Source: Opitutales bacterium (lineage in GTDB: Bacteria > Verrucomicrobiota > Verrucomicrobiia > Opitutales > UBA2995). From it: 64,000 nucleotides of DNA. Of the stretch, positions 63,516 to 64,000 are shown piece after piece. Numbering within the stretch: the first letter of the stretch is position 1; every line of letters begins with the position of its first letter. A model generated the notes under the pieces. That model had not been told where the DNA came from, ran no database searches, and was given only the letters and a program-made list of their open reading frames with translations. The position numbers were made by a program, and so were the translations under genes. The stretch spans positions 62,001-126,000 of the forward strand of contig JAJDZZ010000026.1 of the NCBI GenBank assembly GCA_022824405.1, in the 5' to 3' direction.

Positions 63516-64000
63516 ATGGCAGAGAAGCGCGAGATTCTGTTGCTTTGGGACATCGACGGAACCCTGTTATCGGCCGAGGGGGCGGGCCCCCAGGCCTTTG
63601 AGCGGGCGCTTTGGCTGCAGTTCGGAGAACGTATTCCGTTATCCTCCATCGATTGGCCGGGCAGCACCGATTTTGCCATAGCATACGCCTTGCTGGAAAA
63701 AATGGGTTGGGAGGTGAGCCGAAAAAATGCCTGGAAACTTTTGCATAGTTATCTGGAAGAACTGCCCGGGTTGTTGGAATCCACCCGGACCAAGGCCAAT
63801 CCCGGAGTTTTGGAACTACTGGAGGTCTTTGACCGGGAAACCGGTGTTTACCAGGCCTTGTTGACGGGCAATATAAAGCGTGGGTCGCAACTGAAATTGA
63901 GCCATATAGGGGTGGAACATTTTTTTTTGTTTGGGGCCTATGCCGACCACAGCGATCACCGCAACGACCTCGGTTTGCATGCCCTGGATCTTGCCCGGAA
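63516..64000 (+). CDS. HAD-family hydrolase, 3' end outside the window
   Basis: From the ATG at 63516, seven bases after the mtaB-like stop, the frame is open to the window end (161 codons). It begins MAEKREILLLWDIDGTLLSA with the nucleophile DxDGT motif. A helical cap region follows (LWLQFGERIPLSSIDWPGST). Motif II appears as YQALLTGNIKRG, where the threonine follows the strand. The DHSDHRNDLG region would precede motif III. It is a phosphatase-type HAD; phosphoglycolate phosphatase-like activity is possible but not shown. It is likely co-transcribed with the preceding gene. Confidence 0.82.
   Translation, partial: MAEKREILLLWDIDGTLLSAEGAGPQAFERALWLQFGERIPLSSIDWPGSTDFAIAYALLEKMGWEVSRKNAWKLLHSYLEELPGLLESTRTKANPGVLELLEVFDRETGVYQALLTGNIKRGSQLKLSHIGVEHFFLFGAYADHSDHRNDLGLHALDLAR

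Overview
The window looks like chromosome from an uncultured, probably aquatic member of the Verrucomicrobiota, closest in style to Opitutae. Four things point there: an LpxC-FabZ fusion next to lpxA, a TonB-dependent receptor with the ELSPFV-type N-terminus common in Opitutales, a secreted beta-helix protein with the FRGLGPSL-type tail frequent in this phylum, and long chlamydia/verrucomicrobia-style serine hydroxymethyltransferase. Taxonomy is inferred from reading the proteins, not from a search. No rRNA, tRNA, CRISPR array, prophage or intact transposase gene was seen.

Layout. 1-6 kb: the end of a TonB receptor gene, its beta-helix partner, a strong terminator and a diaminopimelate decarboxylase. 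5.8-12.6 kb: a minus-strand run (lipoprotein, GT1 glycosyltransferase, 48-aa membrane protein, DEAD-box helicase, anchored DUF6973-like protein, membrane pyrophosphatase). 12.9-15.9 kb: xylose isomerase and xylulokinase. 15.8-22.1 kb: minus-strand glyA, dgt, leuA and a MscS channel. 22.2-25.7 kb: SRP RNA, dnaX, a DUF192 lipoprotein and an M24 peptidase. 25.7-34.3 kb: DUF4254, argS, a strongly divergent thymidine phosphorylase homologue, efp, lpxC-fabZ, lpxA, DUF971 and an aldehyde dehydrogenase. 34.5-41.3 kb: a two-gene RND efflux system and htpG. 41.8-42.1 kb: a DUF433 antitoxin beside a broken toxin remnant.

42.4-62.1 kb is an accessory catabolic region. It holds a TonB receptor, four enolase-superfamily sugar-acid dehydratase-like enzymes (one with a Tat signal), a DHDPS-family aldolase-like enzyme, a sodium:solute symporter, a Tat-exported FAD oxidoreductase, a membrane protein with an ApbE flavinylation motif, ApbE itself, a sulfatase, a small outer-membrane barrel and a LacI regulator. 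I infer uptake and partly periplasmic breakdown of a sulfated or acidic sugar, with electrons possibly passed to a covalently flavinylated membrane protein. The window ends with an MtaB-like tRNA methylthiotransferase and a truncated HAD hydrolase gene.

The intergenic DNA is unusual. Several short repeat families recur, often just after stop codons: a GGCGCC palindrome followed by AATTAGGAATT; GCACAAAG phrases; an ATCTCGCC/GGCGAGAT palindrome; a CCCTCCGTTA inverted repeat; and atcgtg phrases. Three genes (RND permease, htpG, symporter) end inside such repeats and so carry repeat-encoded C-terminal tails. A 240-bp inverted-repeat element with 11-bp flanking direct repeats (MITE-like) sits on the sulfatase stop codon.
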